This document shows positions 61,875 through 64,000 of a DNA stretch of 64,000 bases, in pieces. The notes beneath the pieces were generated by a model. That model saw only the letters and a list, made by a program, of their open reading frames with translations. It made no database searches and had not been told where the DNA came from. Origin of the DNA: Korobacter sp963758505 (GTDB taxonomy: Bacteria; Acidobacteriota; Terriglobia; Terriglobales; Acidobacteriaceae); the NCBI GenBank assembly GCA_963758505.1, contig CAVWVJ010000003.1, positions 372,001 through 436,000 of the forward strand. Reading direction: 5' to 3'. Position 1 is the stretch's first letter, and each line of letters begins with the position of its first letter. The position numbers were made by a program, and so were the translations under genes.

Positions 61875-64000
61875 GGTCCTTGCAGCGTTCGCTCCTGCTC
61901 CTGGCACTTGCTCTCCTGCTCGCGACCCCGCGCAACATCTTTTCCTGCGGACCCTTTTTCGAGCAGGCCACCTTCTCTTTTCGTACCCACCCCGATTACC
62001 CGATCAAGCAATATCTCTCCGGAAAACTCGGCATCGTCGAACCGGCCTTCCGTCGGCTGTTTCTCGTTACCGCCTATCGGAGTCTCAGCGGCCACCCCTT
62101 CAGCGCAAAGGAAATTGCCGACCTCGACCCGCTCCTCACCGCGGAGGCCGAATACTCCGACGCCTACGCCTCCTATGGCATGGAATACAATCCTCATTCC
62201 ACGCCTCCCCCCGTCGCGCCCTCGCAGACCTGGCTCATCGAACGCGCCCAGGCGCTCGGCGAGAAATCTCCGCCGCAAGACGCCACCATCGACCCCAATC
62301 TCAACCTGGCGGACTATCAGACCTTTCTCAATTGTCCCGACGCCGCCTTCACCAGCGCTGTCGATACCCTCCACGATCGCCAGCAGAAATGGGGTGCGGC
62401 CAGCCCCGACCTGAAAACCTGGATCGCCGGCCAGGACATCGTCTTCAACCACTGCTCCAAGCGCCAGGATGCGCTTCCCCCCGAGATCCAAACCAGCAAC
62501 GATCTTCTCAAGCGCGATCGCGACTACCAGATCGCCGCCGCCCTGTTCTACAGCGGTGTTCCCGACCAACTCCTGCAGGCCGTGGCCCGCTTCGATGAGA
62601 TCGGTCACGACAAGCTCTCTCCCTGGCGCATCTGGGGACCCTACCTCGCCGCCCGTTCCCTCATCCGCGCCTCTACCCTCAAGTCCACCCAGGGCCGCGC
62701 CTTCGACGCCGAACTCATGACCAAGGCAGAAGCCCGCCTCCAGGCCATCCTCAATAACCGCATGCTGGTTCCCAGCTACCCCGCGTGCCGGCAAATGCTC
62801 GGCTTTGTCGAAGCTCGCCTGCATCCGGCCGAGCGCGTCCGCGAACTCGCCCAACGCATCGCCAACGGCACCAGCACCAGCCTCACGCAGGACTTCATCG
62901 ACTATCGCTACCTGCTCGACAACAACGTTGGCAGCGATCCGAACTCCGACCCGCGCAAAGACGATCTCACCGACTGGATCCGCACCTTCCAGTCCGGCCC
63001 CAGCGCCAGGGATCACGCGATCGCGAAGTGGCGCGAGACCAAATCGCTGCCCTGGCTCGTCGCCGCGATCACCGCCACGCCGCCCCAAGACGCCGCCGAG
63101 CCCGAACTTCTGGCCGCCGCTCAGCTCGATCCTCACGATCCGCGTCTGCTCACGTTGCTGTACGCGCGCGTCGTCTCGCTCCACGCCCTCGGCAATGACG
63201 GCGAGGCCCGCACCCTCATCGATGCCAACCTCCCTTATCTGCAGAACGATGCTCCTGTCTCTTCCCGCAACCTCTTCTGGACCAACCGCCTCGCGCTCGC
63301 CAAAACCTACGACGAATTTCTCCGTTTCGCCCCGCGCCAAGACGCCGAGGCCCATCCCTCGCAGCCCGCCACCGCTCCCAACGGCATCTACTTCGATACC
63401 GATTCCACCGCCGTCCTCAACCGCGCCCTGCCGCTGACCATGCTCGCCACCGCTGCCGCCAGCCCGCATCTCCCAAAATCTTTGCAGGCCGCCGTCGCCC
63501 AGGCGACCTGGACCCGCGCTCTCCTGCTGAACCAATCCAGCCTCGCCGCGCAACTCGCCCCCGCCGTCAAGCAGCAAACTCCCAGCCTCGCGCCCTCGAT
63601 CGACGACTACGCGAAATCCACCGGCGACGCCGCCCGCCATCGCGCCGCCCTCTGGATCCTCCTCCACAATCCCGGCCTGCGCCCCTACATCGTCCCCAAC
63701 CTGCCCCGCTCCACCGCCATCGATCACATCGATAGCTACCGCGACAATTGGTGGTGCGCCGATGTCGGCGCCCGGATCGACACCGCCGGCGCGCAATACT
63801 CCGCCGCCGAAGGCATCCCCGATCAGCCCAAATCAACCTCTGTCCCCAATCCCACATTCCTCACCGCCGCGGAAAAATCTGCTGCCGCCGCCGAATGGGC
63901 TCGCCTCTCCAACCTCGGCCCCGCTCCCAACTATCTCGCCGCCGAGGTCCTCGCCTGGGCCAAGTCCGCACCCGACGACCCGCGCCTCCCCGAAGCTCTT
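61871..64000 (+). CDS. Large secreted protein of unknown function (3' end outside window)
   Basis: Open from ATG 61871 to the window end: at least 710 residues. Signal peptide (SLLLLALALLLATPRNIFSC), then CGPFFEQATFSF and HPDYPIKQYLSGKLGIVEP near the mature N-terminus. Much of the rest is Ala/Leu/Arg-rich helices resembling TPR or other alpha-solenoid repeats (RLLTLLYARVVSLHALGNDGEA). No catalytic motif is seen. It is coupled by ATGA to the DUF3142 gene, so the two probably act together outside the inner membrane. Confidence 0.75.
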   Translation, partial: MRSLQRSLLLLALALLLATPRNIFSCGPFFEQATFSFRTHPDYPIKQYLSGKLGIVEPAFRRLFLVTAYRSLSGHPFSAKEIADLDPLLTAEAEYSDAYASYGMEYNPHSTPPPVAPSQTWLIERAQALGEKSPPQDATIDPNLNLADYQTFLNCPDAAFTSAVDTLHDRQQKWGAASPDLKTWIAGQDIVFNHCSKRQDALPPEIQTSNDLLKRDRDYQIAAALFYSGVPDQLLQAVARFDEIGHDKLSPWRIWGPYLAARSLIRASTLKSTQGRAFDAELMTKAEARLQAILNNRMLVPSYPACRQMLGFVEARLHPAERVRELAQRIANGTSTSLTQDFIDYRYLLDNNVGSDPNSDPRKDDLTDWIRTFQSGPSARDHAIAKWRETKSLPWLVAAITATPPQDAAEPELLAAAQLDPHDPRLLTLLYARVVSLHALGNDGEARTLIDANLPYLQNDAPVSSRNLFWTNRLALAKTYDEFLRFAPRQDAEAHPSQPATAPNGIYFDTDSTAVLNRALPLTMLATAAASPHLPKSLQAAVAQATWTRALLLNQSSLAAQLAPAVKQQTPSLAPSIDDYAKSTGDAARHRAALWILLHNPGLRPYIVPNLPRSTAIDHIDSYRDNWWCADVGARIDTAGAQYSAAEGIPDQPKSTSVPNPTFLTAAEKSAAAAEWARLSNLGPAPNYLAAEVLAWAKSAPDDPRLPEAL

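Noticed and set aside
61841..63796. 651-codon minus-strand open frame opposite the large secreted protein
   Set aside because: Gly/Val/Glu-rich composition of an antisense shadow, no motif; the plus-strand frame has a signal peptide and is coupled to the upstream gene.

Overview
This 64 kb window is a GC-rich, gene-dense stretch of a Gram-negative bacterial chromosome. A Tol-Pal envelope cluster, lipoprotein signals, an MCE/MlaD-type protein, tandem M13 peptidases, a class II photolyase, SelA and sigma/anti-sigma/DUF4097 genes together suggest Acidobacteriota (Terriglobia-like). That placement is inference from gene content; no rRNA gene is present. I saw no tRNA, CRISPR array, prophage or transposase. 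GTG and TTG starts are common and several short operons use ATGA or GTGA overlaps.

Layout. 1-5.1 kb: tolQ/exbB (cut by the window edge), exbD, tonB/tolA-like, tolB, pal, cpoB, all on +. 5.2-9.2 kb: small proteins, an MqnE homologue that has lost its radical-SAM cysteines, and a DUF1385 membrane protein. 9.3-24.4 kb: ATP-dependent DNA ligase, CDF metal exporter, BON-domain protein, MFS transporter, DNA polymerase I (frameshifted), cupin, GT39 mannosyltransferase-like protein, queA, class II aldolase, PEP-mutase family protein, lipA, adenylate kinase and a cytochrome c. 24.4-29.5 kb: DUF488, dacB, folP, photolyase. 29.7-32.4 kb: metX and metY behind a leader that looks like a Met/Cys peptide attenuator. 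32.6-41.1 kb: two paralogous amidohydrolases, dtd, acpP-fabF, a membrane protein/HTH pair behind a large palindromic operator, and an ABC exporter. 41.2-49.6 kb: acyltransferase, two M13 peptidases, MCE protein, acpS, a cold-shock protein and an eight-copy 88-bp tandem array. 49.6-64 kb: DUF488, selA, recG (frameshifted), a GAF-GAF-GGDEF diguanylate cyclase, an ECF sigma/anti-sigma/DUF4097/PDZ operon, and a DUF3142 gene followed by a large secreted protein that runs off the window.

How genes work together. Tol-Pal couples the inner-membrane proton gradient to outer-membrane constriction. acpP, fabF and acpS belong to fatty-acid synthesis, and LipA uses octanoyl-ACP from that pathway. MetX and MetY make homocysteine from homoserine by the acetyl route. 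PolA, RecG, ligase and photolyase serve replication and repair.

Between genes lies a dispersed repeat family (about 20 copies) with conserved flanks and a variable core that stays self-complementary from copy to copy. It accounts for most gene-free DNA from 29 kb onward. The strongest candidate for something undescribed is the metYX leader: a -35/-10 promoter, a short ORF beginning with alternating Met codons plus Cys, a perfect 11-bp hairpin just before metY, and a segment of the ORF able to pair with the hairpin's 5' arm.
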